Source: Alphaproteobacteria bacterium LSUCC0396 (GTDB taxonomy: Bacteria > Pseudomonadota > Alphaproteobacteria > Puniceispirillales > Puniceispirillaceae). Taken from it: DNA of 64,000 nucleotides. A model generated the notes under the pieces. The model saw only the letters and a list, made by a program, of their open reading frames with translations, did not search any database and was not told where the DNA came from. The DNA lies in the NCBI GenBank assembly GCA_041228345.1, contig CP166131.1:1357001-1421000 (forward strand). Reading direction: 5' to 3'. Shown here piece after piece: positions 16,427 through 24,361 of this stretch (positions within the stretch are counted from its first letter, which is position 1; each line of letters begins with the position of its first letter). The position numbers and the translations under genes are program-made.

Positions 16427-17647
16427 ATGAAACTTCAAACAATCGAAACCCATATCGTCAAAACACCGCCACCCGGCTTTGGCGGCCGCTATTTTATTTT
16501 TGTGATTTTACACACCAGTTGCGGGATACGTGGATATGGCGAAATTTATGCCGCCAGCTTTGCGCCCGAAATCGTGGCAATCATGGCTGCCGATATGTTT
16601 GGCCGGTATCTTGAAGATCAAAACCCGTTCGAGATTGAGCGATTCTGGCGTCGCGCCCATGGTTCGGGATTTTCACATCGTCCCGACCCAACGGTTCAAG
16701 GTGTTGCCAGCGGGCTGGAAATGGCCTGCTGGGATATTATCGGCAAGGCGCTTGACCGGCCGGTTTATGACCTGCTTGGCGGCAAGGTAAATGACCGGCT
16801 GCGCAGCTATACTTATCTCTACCCCCGCGCCGATCAGGATGCAGCCAGTTTCTACAATGATGCCAGCGCCAGCGCCGAAGCCGCCGCCGCCTATGTAAAG
16901 GAGGGCTTTACCGCCGTAAAATTTGATCCGGCAGGTCCATATACGGTGTTTGACGGCCGCCAGCCTGATCTTGAAACACTTGGTCAATGCGAGGATTTCT
17001 GCCGCAACATTCGCGCCGCGGTTGGTGATCGTGCCGATCTGTTATTTGGCACGCATGGCCAATTCACCCCGGCAGGTGCGATCCGGCTAGCCAAGCGCCT
17101 TGAGAGCTTTGATCCGCTGTGGTTCGAAGAGCCAACCCCGCCAGATATGCCCGAAGCCATGGCAAAAGTGGCAAAGGCCACCCGAATTCCGGTCGCAACT
17201 GGCGAGAGGCTGTGCAGCAAGTATGAATTTTCGCGTGTTCTTGACTGCGGCGCAGCAGCGATTCTGCAACCCAATCTGGGGCGGGCTGGCGGCATTCTAG
17301 AAGGCAAAAAGATTGCCGCCATTGCCGAACCCTATTATGCGCAGATCGCCCCACATCTTTATTGCGGGCCAGTGGTGGCGGCGGCGAATATCCAGCTTGC
17401 CGCCTCGATCCCGAATTTCCTGATTCTCGAATCAATTCAAAAGATGGACGGATTTCATGCCGATTTGCTAAAAACCCCGCTTTGCTGGGAAGATGGTTAT
17501 ATAATTCCGCCAACCGCACCGGGGCTTGGCATCGAGCTGGATATGGATGTGGTGGCGCAAAACCCGTGGGATGGCAACAGGTTACACCTCGAAATGGGGC
17601 AGAATCCCTATGATCCGGTGCGCGATGGGCCGTTTGCAGGTGGCTGA
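16427..17647 (+). CDS. Enolase-superfamily enzyme (mandelate racemase / muconate lactonizing type, probable sugar-acid dehydratase)
   Basis: A 406-residue member of the enolase superfamily, acting through an enolate intermediate stabilised by Mg2+. The N-terminal capping domain starts MKLQTIETHIVKTPPP. The barrel shows the lysine-strand motif VKFDP, GTHGQFTPAGA after the first metal-ligand strand, WFEEPTPPD (second ligand), TGERL (third ligand) and APHLYCGP with the catalytic histidine. This pattern is closest to the D-galactonate/mannonate dehydratase-like groups, but the substrate cannot be assigned. No sugar transporter or pathway gene is adjacent. The ATG at 16427 gives the normal N-terminus; an upstream in-frame start at 16352 overlaps a hairpin. 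Confidence 0.85.
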   Translation: MKLQTIETHIVKTPPPGFGGRYFIFVILHTSCGIRGYGEIYAASFAPEIVAIMAADMFGRYLEDQNPFEIERFWRRAHGSGFSHRPDPTVQGVASGLEMACWDIIGKALDRPVYDLLGGKVNDRLRSYTYLYPRADQDAASFYNDASASAEAAAAYVKEGFTAVKFDPAGPYTVFDGRQPDLETLGQCEDFCRNIRAAVGDRADLLFGTHGQFTPAGAIRLAKRLESFDPLWFEEPTPPDMPEAMAKVAKATRIPVATGERLCSKYEFSRVLDCGAAAILQPNLGRAGGILEGKKIAAIAEPYYAQIAPHLYCGPVVAAANIQLAASIPNFLILESIQKMDGFHADLLKTPLCWEDGYIIPPTAPGLGIELDMDVVAQNPWDGNRLHLEMGQNPYDPVRDGPFAGG

Positions 17648-17799
17648 TGCCAACCGCCGCCAACAACAGCCCTAATCACCGGCCATTGATAGACCGCTGA
17701 TGGCTGGCGAACAGCACCGGTTAAAACCCGTGGCTAAACTCACCGCAGGGACGCGGCGCAAGGCTATGCTGGAAAAGGGGAATAAAAGCATCTGAATAC

Positions 17800-17827
17800 T
17801 TGACAGCGGGGCGGCAAAGCGTATATT
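17800..17827 (+). promoter_or_regulatory. Strong sigma70-type promoter of rplU-rpmA
   Basis: Perfect -35 TTGACA at 17800-17805, a 16-base spacer and -10 TATATT at 17822-17827. It is the best promoter match in the window, as expected for a ribosomal protein operon. Transcription would start near 17834. Confidence 0.8.
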
Positions 17828-17841
17828 CCAGCCCGCTGTCG

Positions 17842-17865
17842 CGCTTTGGCATGGGTGCCAAGGCG
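17842..17865 (+). promoter_or_regulatory. Hairpin at the 5-prime end of the rplU leader RNA
   Basis: CGCTTTGGCA pairs with TGCCAAGGCG over 10 bp (one T-G wobble) around a TGGG loop. It begins about 8 bases after the predicted transcript start. It could stabilise the mRNA or take part in ribosomal protein feedback; both are inference. Confidence 0.6.
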
Positions 17866-18005
17866 GCGCTGCCTCGTTATTGAGGGAAAAGCGACTGGCC
17901 GGAAACCCCGTCCACAGCTGATGAGATGATTATGATGACATGACGACGTTGCCAAAAATAACGGCACGCTTATGACATCAAACTGTTTAGGTAAGGAAGA
18001 TCGCC

Positions 18006-18464
18006 ATGTACGCTTTGGTGAAGACCGGTGGCAAACAATATCGCGTTTCAAAGGATGACACTATTCTAGTGGAACGTCTGGCCGCCGAAGAGGGCGAGCA
18101 GATCATTTTGAACGACATCGTCATGCTTGGCGATGGCGACAAGGTGACAATCGGCACACCGCTTGTTGATGGTGCGGGCGTTAGCGCCACCGTAATGCGC
18201 CAGACACGCGGCCCGAAAATCATCATCTTTCGCCGCAAGCGCCGGAAAAACCATCGCCGGACACAAGGCCATCGTCAAGATCTGACCCTTTTGAAGATCA
18301 ACGATATCGCCGAAGACGCCAAAAGCCTTAAAACAGCAAAACCTGCTGCGAAAGCGGCGCCAAAGGCGGCTGAGTTTGGCGACGCGCCTGCGAAAAAGGC
18401 TGCACCGAAGAAAACTGCACCAAAAGCCGCTGCCGCGAAAAAGCCCGCAGCGAAAAAAGACTAA
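18006..18464 (+). CDS. rplU: 50S ribosomal protein L21 with Lys/Ala-rich tail
   Basis: L21 of the large subunit, a beta-barrel protein contacting 23S rRNA and L20. Core residues 1-102 begin MYALVKTGGKQYRV and include VMRQTRGPKIIIFRRKRRK and the conserved basic NHRRTQGHRQ. Residues 103-152 are a Lys/Ala/Pro-rich extension (for example KKAAPKKTAPKAAAAKK), as seen in many alphaproteobacterial L21 proteins; it is probably disordered and RNA-binding. TAAGGAAG is an excellent ribosome binding site. rpmA follows 51 bases later in the universal rplU-rpmA pair. Confidence 0.97.
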   Translation: MYALVKTGGKQYRVSKDDTILVERLAAEEGEQIILNDIVMLGDGDKVTIGTPLVDGAGVSATVMRQTRGPKIIIFRRKRRKNHRRTQGHRQDLTLLKINDIAEDAKSLKTAKPAAKAAPKAAEFGDAPAKKAAPKKTAPKAAAAKKPAAKKD

Positions 18465-18515
18465 TCAGAATAATGCCGCAATATTGGCTGTGAACAGATA
18501 GAAGGTTGGTAGAAA

Positions 18516-18785
18516 ATGGCACATAAAAAAGCAGGCGGTAGTTCCAGAAACGGTCGTGATTCGGCTGGCCGCAGACTTGGTGTAAAGAAATTTGGCGGCG
18601 AAAGCGTTCTTGCCGGCAATATCATTGTTCGCCAGCGCGGAACGAAGGTTAACCCGGGCCAGAATGTCGGCATGGGCAAAGACCATACATTGTTTGCCCT
18701 GATCGAAGGCAAGGTTGCATTTCGGCAGAAATCAGGCGGCAAAATGTTTGTGGCTGTTGAACCGATGGCCGAGGCTGCTGAATAG
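18516..18785 (+). CDS. rpmA: 50S ribosomal protein L27
   Basis: L27, whose flexible N-terminus reaches the peptidyl transferase centre. The 89-residue sequence starts [20 protein letters not shown], the typical uncleaved form, and contains the family signature [15 protein letters not shown]. It lacks the N-terminal extension that is proteolytically removed in Firmicutes. It is co-transcribed with rplU and closed by an intrinsic terminator about 70 bases downstream. Confidence 0.98.
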   Translation: MAHKKAGGSSRNGRDSAGRRLGVKKFGGESVLAGNIIVRQRGTKVNPGQNVGMGKDHTLFALIEGKVAFRQKSGGKMFVAVEPMAEAAE

Positions 18786-18852
18786 CGCCTTTTGCATCAC
18801 ATAAATGACGCGCGGGGGGGGCAGGTTATGACCGGCAGCCGCGCAAAAGTTG

Positions 18853-18882
18853 AAGGGGGATAACAATTGTTGTTCCCCTTTT
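18853..18882 (+). terminator. Intrinsic terminator after rpmA
   Basis: AAGGGG at 18853-18858 pairs with CCCCTT at 18875-18880, with further pairing of AACAA and TTGTT across the loop, followed by a T-run at 18879-18882. Confidence 0.8.
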
Positions 18883-18919
18883 ACTTATCTCGCGTGCGGG
18901 TACTTATCCAGCGTACGGG
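18882..18919. repeat. 19-bp tandem duplication after the rpmA terminator
   Basis: Adjacent copies TACTTATCTCGCGTGCGGG and TACTTATCCAGCGTACGGG match at 16 of 19 positions. The first copy begins inside the terminator tail. Confidence 0.75.
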
Positions 18920-19091
18920 TGTCTTTCAGAGGGGTCGCCATCAGCAATCTGCGCCGCCAGATACAATAAAGCGCAAATTTGATAATTCGCGGATCACATA
19001 GCCAAGCTCAAGCTACAGTTTTGTCACCGCATCTGTTACCATCCGTCCAACCAAAGCAATAACCCCGTTTTTGAATACCGGAATCGTCATA

Positions 19092-20126
19092 ATGAAATTT
19101 CTCGATCAGGCAAAAATCTACACCCGTTCAGGGCATGGCGGGCCGGGAGCAATCAGCTTTCGGCGTGAAGCGCATGTGCCATTGGGCGGGCCAGATGGCG
19201 GCGATGGCGGGCGCGGTGGTAATATTGTGGCGATAGCGGTCAATGGGTTGAACACACTTATTGATTATCGCTATCAACAGCATTTCAAAGCCGAATCAGG
19301 CCGCCCCGGGGCTGGCCGAGACCGAAGTGGGGCGTCAGGCAAGGATGTTGTCATGCGGCTGCCGATTGGCACACAGATCCTATCAGATGACCAGCAAACG
19401 ATCCTTGCTGATCTAACTTATGAAGGCCAGACGATCATTCTTGCCAAAGGCGGGGCTGGCGGCAAGGGCAATGCCTTTTTCAAATCATCGACCAACCGCG
19501 CGCCGCGCAAATCACAGCCCGGCGAAGATGGTCAGGAAATGTGGGTCTGGCTGCGACTGAAATTGATTGCTGATGCAGGCCTTCTTGGTATGCCCAATGC
19601 TGGCAAATCGACGTTCCTTAGCGCCGTTTCGGCCGCCCGACCAAAAATCGCCGATTATCCCTTTACCACACTTCATCCCAATCTTGGGGTGGTCGGTATT
19701 GATGGCAAAGAATTTGTGATGGCCGATATTCCGGGGCTGATCGAAGGCGCGCATGAAGGCGCTGGCCTCGGTCACCGGTTTTTGGGCCATGTTGAACGGT
19801 GCCGGATTTTGCTGCATCTGATTGATGCCACAGGCGAAGATCCTGTTGCCGCATGGAAGATGTTGCGGCATGAACTAAAGGCCTATGGCGGCGATCTTTA
19901 TGACAAGCCAGAGATTGTCGGGCTAACCAAATTAGATGCAACGCCCGAAGATTACGCAGCCGACCTTGCCAAAGCGCTAAAAGATGCTGGTGCAGGCCAG
20001 GTGCTAGCGCTGTCATCGGTAACAGGAAGCGGCGTGACGACAATGTTGCGCCAATTAATCAACGTGATTGAAACAAGCCGGGCAAAGGAAGCGGAGCCCG
20101 AAGAGGCTGTGCCATGGTCGCCGTAA
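19092..20126 (+). CDS. obg: GTPase Obg/CgtA
   Basis: Essential ribosome-associated GTPase acting in 50S maturation and stress control. The glycine-rich Obg fold is residues 1-160 ([32 protein letters not shown]). The G domain follows: G1 GMPNAGKST at 166-174, G3 [20 protein letters not shown], and G4 as TKLDA. The protein ends at 344 residues, without the OCT/TGS-like C-terminal domain, which is normal for Proteobacteria. ATG 19092 is chosen over an in-frame start at 19071 because MKFLDQ is the invariant beginning. The 3-prime end overlaps proB by 13 bases. Confidence 0.97.
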   Translation: MKFLDQAKIYTRSGHGGPGAISFRREAHVPLGGPDGGDGGRGGNIVAIAVNGLNTLIDYRYQQHFKAESGRPGAGRDRSGASGKDVVMRLPIGTQILSDDQQTILADLTYEGQTIILAKGGAGGKGNAFFKSSTNRAPRKSQPGEDGQEMWVWLRLKLIADAGLLGMPNAGKSTFLSAVSAARPKIADYPFTTLHPNLGVVGIDGKEFVMADIPGLIEGAHEGAGLGHRFLGHVERCRILLHLIDATGEDPVAAWKMLRHELKAYGGDLYDKPEIVGLTKLDATPEDYAADLAKALKDAGAGQVLALSSVTGSGVTTMLRQLINVIETSRAKEAEPEEAVPWSP

Positions 20127-21283
20127 CACCACCTGCCACCAAAAAAGCCACCAAAACGGCCAGCAATAATGTGTTCGATGCGGCAAAAATCATCGTCATC
20201 AAGGTTGGGTCTTCCCTGCTTGTTGATGAAGACAAAAATGCCATCAACACGTCATGGCTTGCCGGTATTGCCAGCGATATTGCGCGGCTGAAGTCGGCTG
20301 GCAAGGACGTTGTGGTGGTCTCAAGTGGCGCGATCGCGCTTGGGCGCCGCCTCCTGAAAATTACCGATGGCAAGTTGAAATTACAAGAAAAGCAAGCCGC
20401 AGCGGCAACCGGTCAGGTGCTTTTGGCGCACGCATGGATGGACGCGCTTGGTGCGCATCAGATTCAGACAGCGCAGATTCTATTATCGCCCGATGATACC
20501 GAAACCCGGCGCAAACACCTGAATGCGCGCACAACGATGATGGCGTTGCTGGGGCTTAATGCGGTGCCGGTGGTGAATGAGAATGATACGGTAGCAACCG
20601 CCGAAATCCGCTTTGGTGACAATGATCGGCTGGCCGCCCGCGTTGCCGCGATGGTTGGCGCGGATTTGCTGGTGCTTTTATCCGATGTTGATGGGCTTTA
20701 TACGGCCAACCCGAATGGCAGTGATACAGCCACCCACCTTGGCGAGATTGCTCAGATCACGCCTGAAATTATGGCAATGGCTGGGCCTGCCAACGCATCA
20801 TACGCGTCTGGCGGCATGGTTACCAAGCTGGAGGCGGCGCGAATCGCCACCGCTGCTGGTTGTCAGATGATTATCTGTGATGGACAAAGCCCGGCACCGT
20901 TGTCACGCCTCGAAGCCGGCGCCAAATGCACAATTTTTGCCGCTGCGCTGACGCCGCATACCGCCCGAAAACAATGGATTGCTGGGGCACTGACACCAAA
21001 AGGAACGATCCGCATTGACGATGGTGCGGCCAAGGCTGTTCGCGCCGGCAGATCCCTTTTACCAGCCGGTGTCGTCGCGGTTCGGGGGCAGTTTGAACGC
21101 GGTGACCTGATCGAGATTGAAAATAACGCCGGAACGGTCATTGGACATGGGCTGTCCAGCTATGGCAGCGACGATGCCGCGGCGATCAGAGGTCACAAGA
21201 GCAATGCAATCGAAACCGTGCTAGGCTATCGCGGACGTGACGAGATGATTCATGCGGATAATCTTGTGATCAGTGATAGCTAG
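20114..21283 (+). CDS. proB: Glutamate 5-kinase
   Basis: First enzyme of proline synthesis: phosphorylates glutamate to gamma-glutamyl phosphate. The protein has 389 residues. The amino-acid kinase domain (about 25-270) has [40 protein letters not shown] (parts of the substrate and nucleotide site) and [13 protein letters not shown]-terminal PUA domain follows (about 290-375; [16 protein letters not shown]). The first 20 residues are a Thr/Lys/Ala-rich extension. Start codons are embedded in the end of obg, so translation is probably coupled. proA follows 68 bases later. Confidence 0.97.
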   Translation: MVAVTPPATKKATKTASNNVFDAAKIIVIKVGSSLLVDEDKNAINTSWLAGIASDIARLKSAGKDVVVVSSGAIALGRRLLKITDGKLKLQEKQAAAATGQVLLAHAWMDALGAHQIQTAQILLSPDDTETRRKHLNARTTMMALLGLNAVPVVNENDTVATAEIRFGDNDRLAARVAAMVGADLLVLLSDVDGLYTANPNGSDTATHLGEIAQITPEIMAMAGPANASYASGGMVTKLEAARIATAAGCQMIICDGQSPAPLSRLEAGAKCTIFAAALTPHTARKQWIAGALTPKGTIRIDDGAAKAVRAGRSLLPAGVVAVRGQFERGDLIEIENNAGTVIGHGLSSYGSDDAAAIRGHKSNAIETVLGYRGRDEMIHADNLVISDS

Positions 21284-21351
21284 GCCTTAAATTCGCTAAG
21301 ACGCTTTATCCGCGAAGATCCAAAGCCAGAAGACCTAAAACAGGAAGATAA

Positions 21352-22632
21352 ATGGCACAGCAACTAGAAAAAACCAGCGACGCTACCGCCCTGATCGCCG
21401 CAATGGTCACCCGTGCGCGCGCCGCCCAATCGGTAATTGGCAAAAGTGATTTTACTACCAGATGCGCGGTATTGCAGGCCGCCGCCACGCTGATTCGCGC
21501 CCAAAAAACATCCATCCTTGAGGTTAATAAAAAAGATGTAGCGGCCGCCAAGGCCAGCGGCATCAGCGGTGCCTTTGTTGACCGTTTAACGCTTGATGAT
21601 AGCGGTGTCGAGGCGATGGCAAACGGGCTTGAGGCAATGACGCGGCTGCATGATCCGATTGGCCATGAGCTGGCACGCTGGCAACAGCCAAGCGGGCTGG
21701 ACATCACGCGCATATCAACACCGCTTGGGGTGATCGGTATCATTTACGAATCGCGGCCAAACGTTACGGTTGATGCCGCCGGATTATGCATTATTGCCGG
21801 CAATGCGGCGATTCTGCGCGGGGGCAGCGACAGCCAGCTGACCGCAAGCCTGCTTGCTAGCATCATGGCCGAGGGTCTGGACATGGTTGGCCTGCCGCGT
21901 GATGCCGTCCAGATGGTGCCAACGACCGACCGGCAGGCGGTTGGTGCTATGCTCGGTGCGGTTGGCGGCATTGATGTGGTGATCCCGCGTGGCGGACGCT
22001 CGCTTGTTGAGCGCGTTCAGACCGAGGCACGCGTGCCAGTATTTGCCCATTTGGAAGGCGTCTGCCATGTCTATGTCCATTGCGATGCCGATCCGGAAAA
22101 GGCGCGGCGCATCATGCTAAATGCAAAGATGCGGCGAACCGGTATTTGCGGGGCAGCCGAAACCCTGCTGATCGACAAGGCGGTTGCAGCCACGCTTTTG
22201 GCTGATATTACCGTCGATTTGTTGGCGGCTGGCTGCGCGCTTCGCGGCGATGCTGCGGCCTGTGCGCTGGTTCCAGCAATGACGCCAGCAACCGAAACCG
22301 ATTTCTATACTGAATATCTGGATGCAATCCTGTCGGTTGCCGTGGTTGATGATATTGACGGGGCCATTGCCCATATCGGCAAATATGGATCGGCCCATAC
22401 CGATGCGATTATTACCCAGTCAGCAGCAGCGGCAGAGCAATTCTTTGCCGAGGTCGACAGCGCCATTGTCATGCAGAACGCATCAACCCAATTTGCCGAT
22501 GGCGGCGAATTTGGCATGGGGGCTGAAATCGGCATCGCCACGGGACGGCTGCACGCACGCGGACCCGTTGGGGCGGCGCAATTAACAAGTTTCAAATATG
22601 TTGTTCGCGGCGATGGCCAGACACGCAGCTAG
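21352..22632 (+). CDS. proA: Gamma-glutamyl phosphate reductase
   Basis: Second proline enzyme: NADPH-dependent reduction of gamma-glutamyl phosphate to glutamate semialdehyde. The 426-residue protein is an aldehyde-dehydrogenase-fold member with PLGVIGIIYESRPNVTVDAA, the nucleotide region GGSDSQLTASLL, IDVVIPRGGRSLVE, and the catalytic cysteine C266 in RRTGICGAAET. GFGAEIGISTGRLHARGP of the family is present in slightly changed form (GMGAEIGIATGRLHARGP). Its last codons overlap the start of nadD. Confidence 0.97.
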   Translation: MAQQLEKTSDATALIAAMVTRARAAQSVIGKSDFTTRCAVLQAAATLIRAQKTSILEVNKKDVAAAKASGISGAFVDRLTLDDSGVEAMANGLEAMTRLHDPIGHELARWQQPSGLDITRISTPLGVIGIIYESRPNVTVDAAGLCIIAGNAAILRGGSDSQLTASLLASIMAEGLDMVGLPRDAVQMVPTTDRQAVGAMLGAVGGIDVVIPRGGRSLVERVQTEARVPVFAHLEGVCHVYVHCDADPEKARRIMLNAKMRRTGICGAAETLLIDKAVAATLLADITVDLLAAGCALRGDAAACALVPAMTPATETDFYTEYLDAILSVAVVDDIDGAIAHIGKYGSAHTDAIITQSAAAAEQFFAEVDSAIVMQNASTQFADGGEFGMGAEIGIATGRLHARGPVGAAQLTSFKYVVRGDGQTRS

Positions 22633-23257
22633 TCATACCCACCAGATGCCGGCGCTGTTTCACAGCCGGTCACGCCTGAAAATTGGTCTTGTGGGCGGCT
22701 CGTTCAATCCGGCGCATGATGGTCATATCCATGTTGCGCTAGAGGCGCGGCGGGCCTTGAGGCTTGATCAGATATGGTGGCTGGTCAGCCCGCAGAATCC
22801 GCTGAAAAGTGCCGCCGGAATGGCATCACTTGCCACAAGATTGGCCTATGCCCGCGATATCGCTGGCGGCTATCCGTTTTTGCGCGTTCTTGCACCCGAG
22901 GCGGGCCTGCCTAAGAATTATACATATAATACGTTGATTTATTTGAAAAAAACCTTGCCACTTGCGCGTTTAGTCTGGATCATGGGCGCGGATAATCTGG
23001 ATCAATTTTCGCGCTGGCACCGGCATCAGGATTTGATTCGCCTGCTACCCATTGCCGTAATCGACCGTCCAAGCTATTCTCTTAAGGCTATAGCGTCTGG
23101 TCGGTGGTTGCTAGGGCGGCGTTATCAGGTTGGGGAAATGCGCCGCGCGATTACGACAAGGTCACTAAAACTACCGGGCTGGTGTTTTATAGCTGGAAAA
23201 CGTCATGCGGCTTCGGCCACGGAAATCCGGCAACAAGCGCAGCGCGCAACCGCCTAA
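22613..23257 (+). CDS. nadD: Nicotinate-nucleotide adenylyltransferase
   Basis: Adenylates nicotinate mononucleotide to deamido-NAD in NAD synthesis. The protein has about 214 residues. The nucleotidyltransferase motif GGSFNPAHDGHIHVAL contains the HxGH-type signature (here HDGH), WIMGADNL marks the substrate region, and SATEIRQQ is the C-terminal (S/T)xTxIR motif. ATG candidates are 22598, 22613 and 22646; all overlap or closely follow the proA end, and the first two precede sequence without family similarity. The order proBA-nadD-rsfS-rlmH is typical of Alphaproteobacteria. Confidence 0.93.
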   Translation: MARHAASHTHQMPALFHSRSRLKIGLVGGSFNPAHDGHIHVALEARRALRLDQIWWLVSPQNPLKSAAGMASLATRLAYARDIAGGYPFLRVLAPEAGLPKNYTYNTLIYLKKTLPLARLVWIMGADNLDQFSRWHRHQDLIRLLPIAVIDRPSYSLKAIASGRWLLGRRYQVGEMRRAITTRSLKLPGWCFIAGKRHAASATEIRQQAQRATA

Positions 23258-23300
23258 ATCCGCCCGAAGCCTGTAACAGAAGAGGCTTGAACATTTTGAC

Positions 23301-23305
23301 AGGAG
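23301..23305 (+). promoter_or_regulatory. Ribosome binding site that decides the rsfS start
   Basis: AGGAG here is 6 bases upstream of an ATT codon at 23312, and an in-frame TGA lies 8 bases before the AGGAG. No ATG, GTG or TTG with a ribosome binding site is available in frame, so this site argues for initiation at ATT. Confidence 0.6.
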
Positions 23306-23311
23306 ATACCC

Positions 23312-23692
23312 ATTTCTAAAGCGCAAACTGCCTTAAATGCAGACCAAATCCTAAGCTTGATTACCAGCTCTCTTGACGACGACAAAGCCGAAAATATCCT
23401 GACAATCCCATTACAAGGTAAATCCGCAATGGCCGATTACATGGTCGTTGCGTCAGGGGCTTCATCCCGGCAAGTTGCCGCCATGGCAGAACATCTCGAA
23501 TTTAAGCTAAAGCAACAGAAGGTCGATATCCTTGGCCTTGAAGGATTGCGGCAAGCCGATTGGGTGTTGCTGGATGCAAATGATGTGATTGTTCATATCT
23601 TCCGCCCGGAAGTGCGTGAGTTCTATGGGCTGGAGCGGATGTGGGTTGATGATACGCCAGCTGAAATTGTCAAAATTGGCAGCGACGCCTAG
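23312..23692 (+). CDS. rsfS: Ribosome silencing factor RsfS, probable ATT start
   Basis: RsfS (Iojap/DUF143) binds L14 on the 50S subunit and blocks subunit joining in poor growth conditions. The conserved core is SSLDDDKAENI, ADYMVVASGASSRQV and VLLDANDVIVHIFRPEVREFYGLERMW in consecutive parts. The first in-frame standard start, TTG at 23357, gives 111 residues, truncates the first helix and has no ribosome binding site. Reading from ATT at 23312 gives 126 residues starting with the family-like ISKAQTALNADQILSLI, preceded by AGGAG at the right spacing. ATT initiation is rare (known for infC), so a miscalled base is the alternative. Confidence 0.9.
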   Translation: MSKAQTALNADQILSLITSSLDDDKAENILTIPLQGKSAMADYMVVASGASSRQVAAMAEHLEFKLKQQKVDILGLEGLRQADWVLLDANDVIVHIFRPEVREFYGLERMWVDDTPAEIVKIGSDA

Positions 23693-23705
23693 CGTAATTT
23701 TCGAT

Positions 23706-23745
23706 CAGATCAATGGGTTCAGATCACTGGGTTCAGATTACGGGG
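23706..23745. repeat. 14-bp tandem repeat between rsfS and rlmH
   Basis: CAGATCAATGGGTT and CAGATCACTGGGTT are adjacent (13 of 14 identical), followed by a third partial copy starting CAGATTACGGGG. Confidence 0.8.
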
Positions 23746-23762
23746 CGGTCAGGGTCTAATTA

Positions 23763-24221
23763 ATGCAATTACTAATCCTCGCCGTTGGCAAAGGCCGGGC
23801 ATCGCCTGAAAACAGCCTGACACAAGGCTGGCTATCACGCTTGCCGCAGGGCGGCAGCCTGATCGAAGTTGAGTCAAAACTTCCGCCGGGGCAAAAACGT
23901 ACCGATGACGAGGGCGACCGTCTTTTACGCGCAATGCCCGATGGCGCAGCCTTGGCCGTGCTTGATCCGCGCGGCAAGGATCTTTCATCTGAAGACCTTG
24001 CCGCATTGATTGATCGCTGGCGCAATGGCGGGTATGGCGCGGCCTGTTTTGCCATTGGCGGCGCCGATGGTCATGCAGATATATTGCGACAAAGAGCCGA
24101 CCACACCATTGCCTTTGGCCGGGCTACATGGCCGCATATGCTGTTTCGTGCCATGCTTGCCGAACAGCTATATCGCGCCAGCTCGATTTTAGCGAACCAC
24201 CCCTATCACCGTGCAGATTAA
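23763..24221 (+). CDS. rlmH: 23S rRNA (pseudouridine1915-N3)-methyltransferase
   Basis: SPOUT-class enzyme that methylates pseudouridine 1915 in helix 69 of 23S rRNA on assembled ribosomes. The 152-residue protein begins MQLLILAVGKGRA. It has the trefoil-knot motifs LAVLDPRGKDLSSEDLA, CFAIGGADGH (SAM loop) and the C-terminal LAEQLYRA with NHPYHR, which contacts the partner subunit. It follows rsfS, its usual neighbour, after a 70-base spacer with a tandem repeat. Confidence 0.96.
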   Translation: MQLLILAVGKGRASPENSLTQGWLSRLPQGGSLIEVESKLPPGQKRTDDEGDRLLRAMPDGAALAVLDPRGKDLSSEDLAALIDRWRNGGYGAACFAIGGADGHADILRQRADHTIAFGRATWPHMLFRAMLAEQLYRASSILANHPYHRAD

Positions 24222-24246
24222 CGGGGGGCACCTGACTGGTTACGAT

Positions 24247-24304
24247 AATTTGGGGCCTGAAAAATTGGAGCCTGAAAAATTTGGGCGCAAAAATTTGGGG
24301 TGCC
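24247..24304. repeat. Four-copy tandem repeat between rlmH and gpmI
   Basis: Four adjacent diverged units of 13-16 bases of the form AATTTGGGGCCTGAAA fill most of the spacer. The third and fourth copies differ most. Confidence 0.8.
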
Positions 24305-24361
24305 TCGATTGAAAGCATAGTTTATCTGTACATCAATCCATGCCCCGATTATAAGATCGTT

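Larger units (their letters stand above)
17648..18005. other. Spacer carrying the rplU promoter and leader
   Basis: 358 bases without a gene. The first 150 show nothing I can name. The rest contains a near-consensus promoter (17800-17827) and a roughly 170-base rplU leader whose 5-prime end folds into a strong hairpin (17842-17865). Confidence 0.8.
18786..19091. other. Spacer between rpmA and obg
   Basis: 306 bases without a gene. It contains the rpmA terminator (18853-18882) and a 19-bp tandem duplication (18882-18919). The remaining 170 bases before obg presumably hold its promoter, but I see no convincing hexamer pair. Confidence 0.7.

Noticed and set aside
17917-17960. CTGATGAG sequence resembling the hammerhead ribozyme core in the rplU leader
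   Set aside because: The required CGAAA half of the core and the flanking stems are absent.
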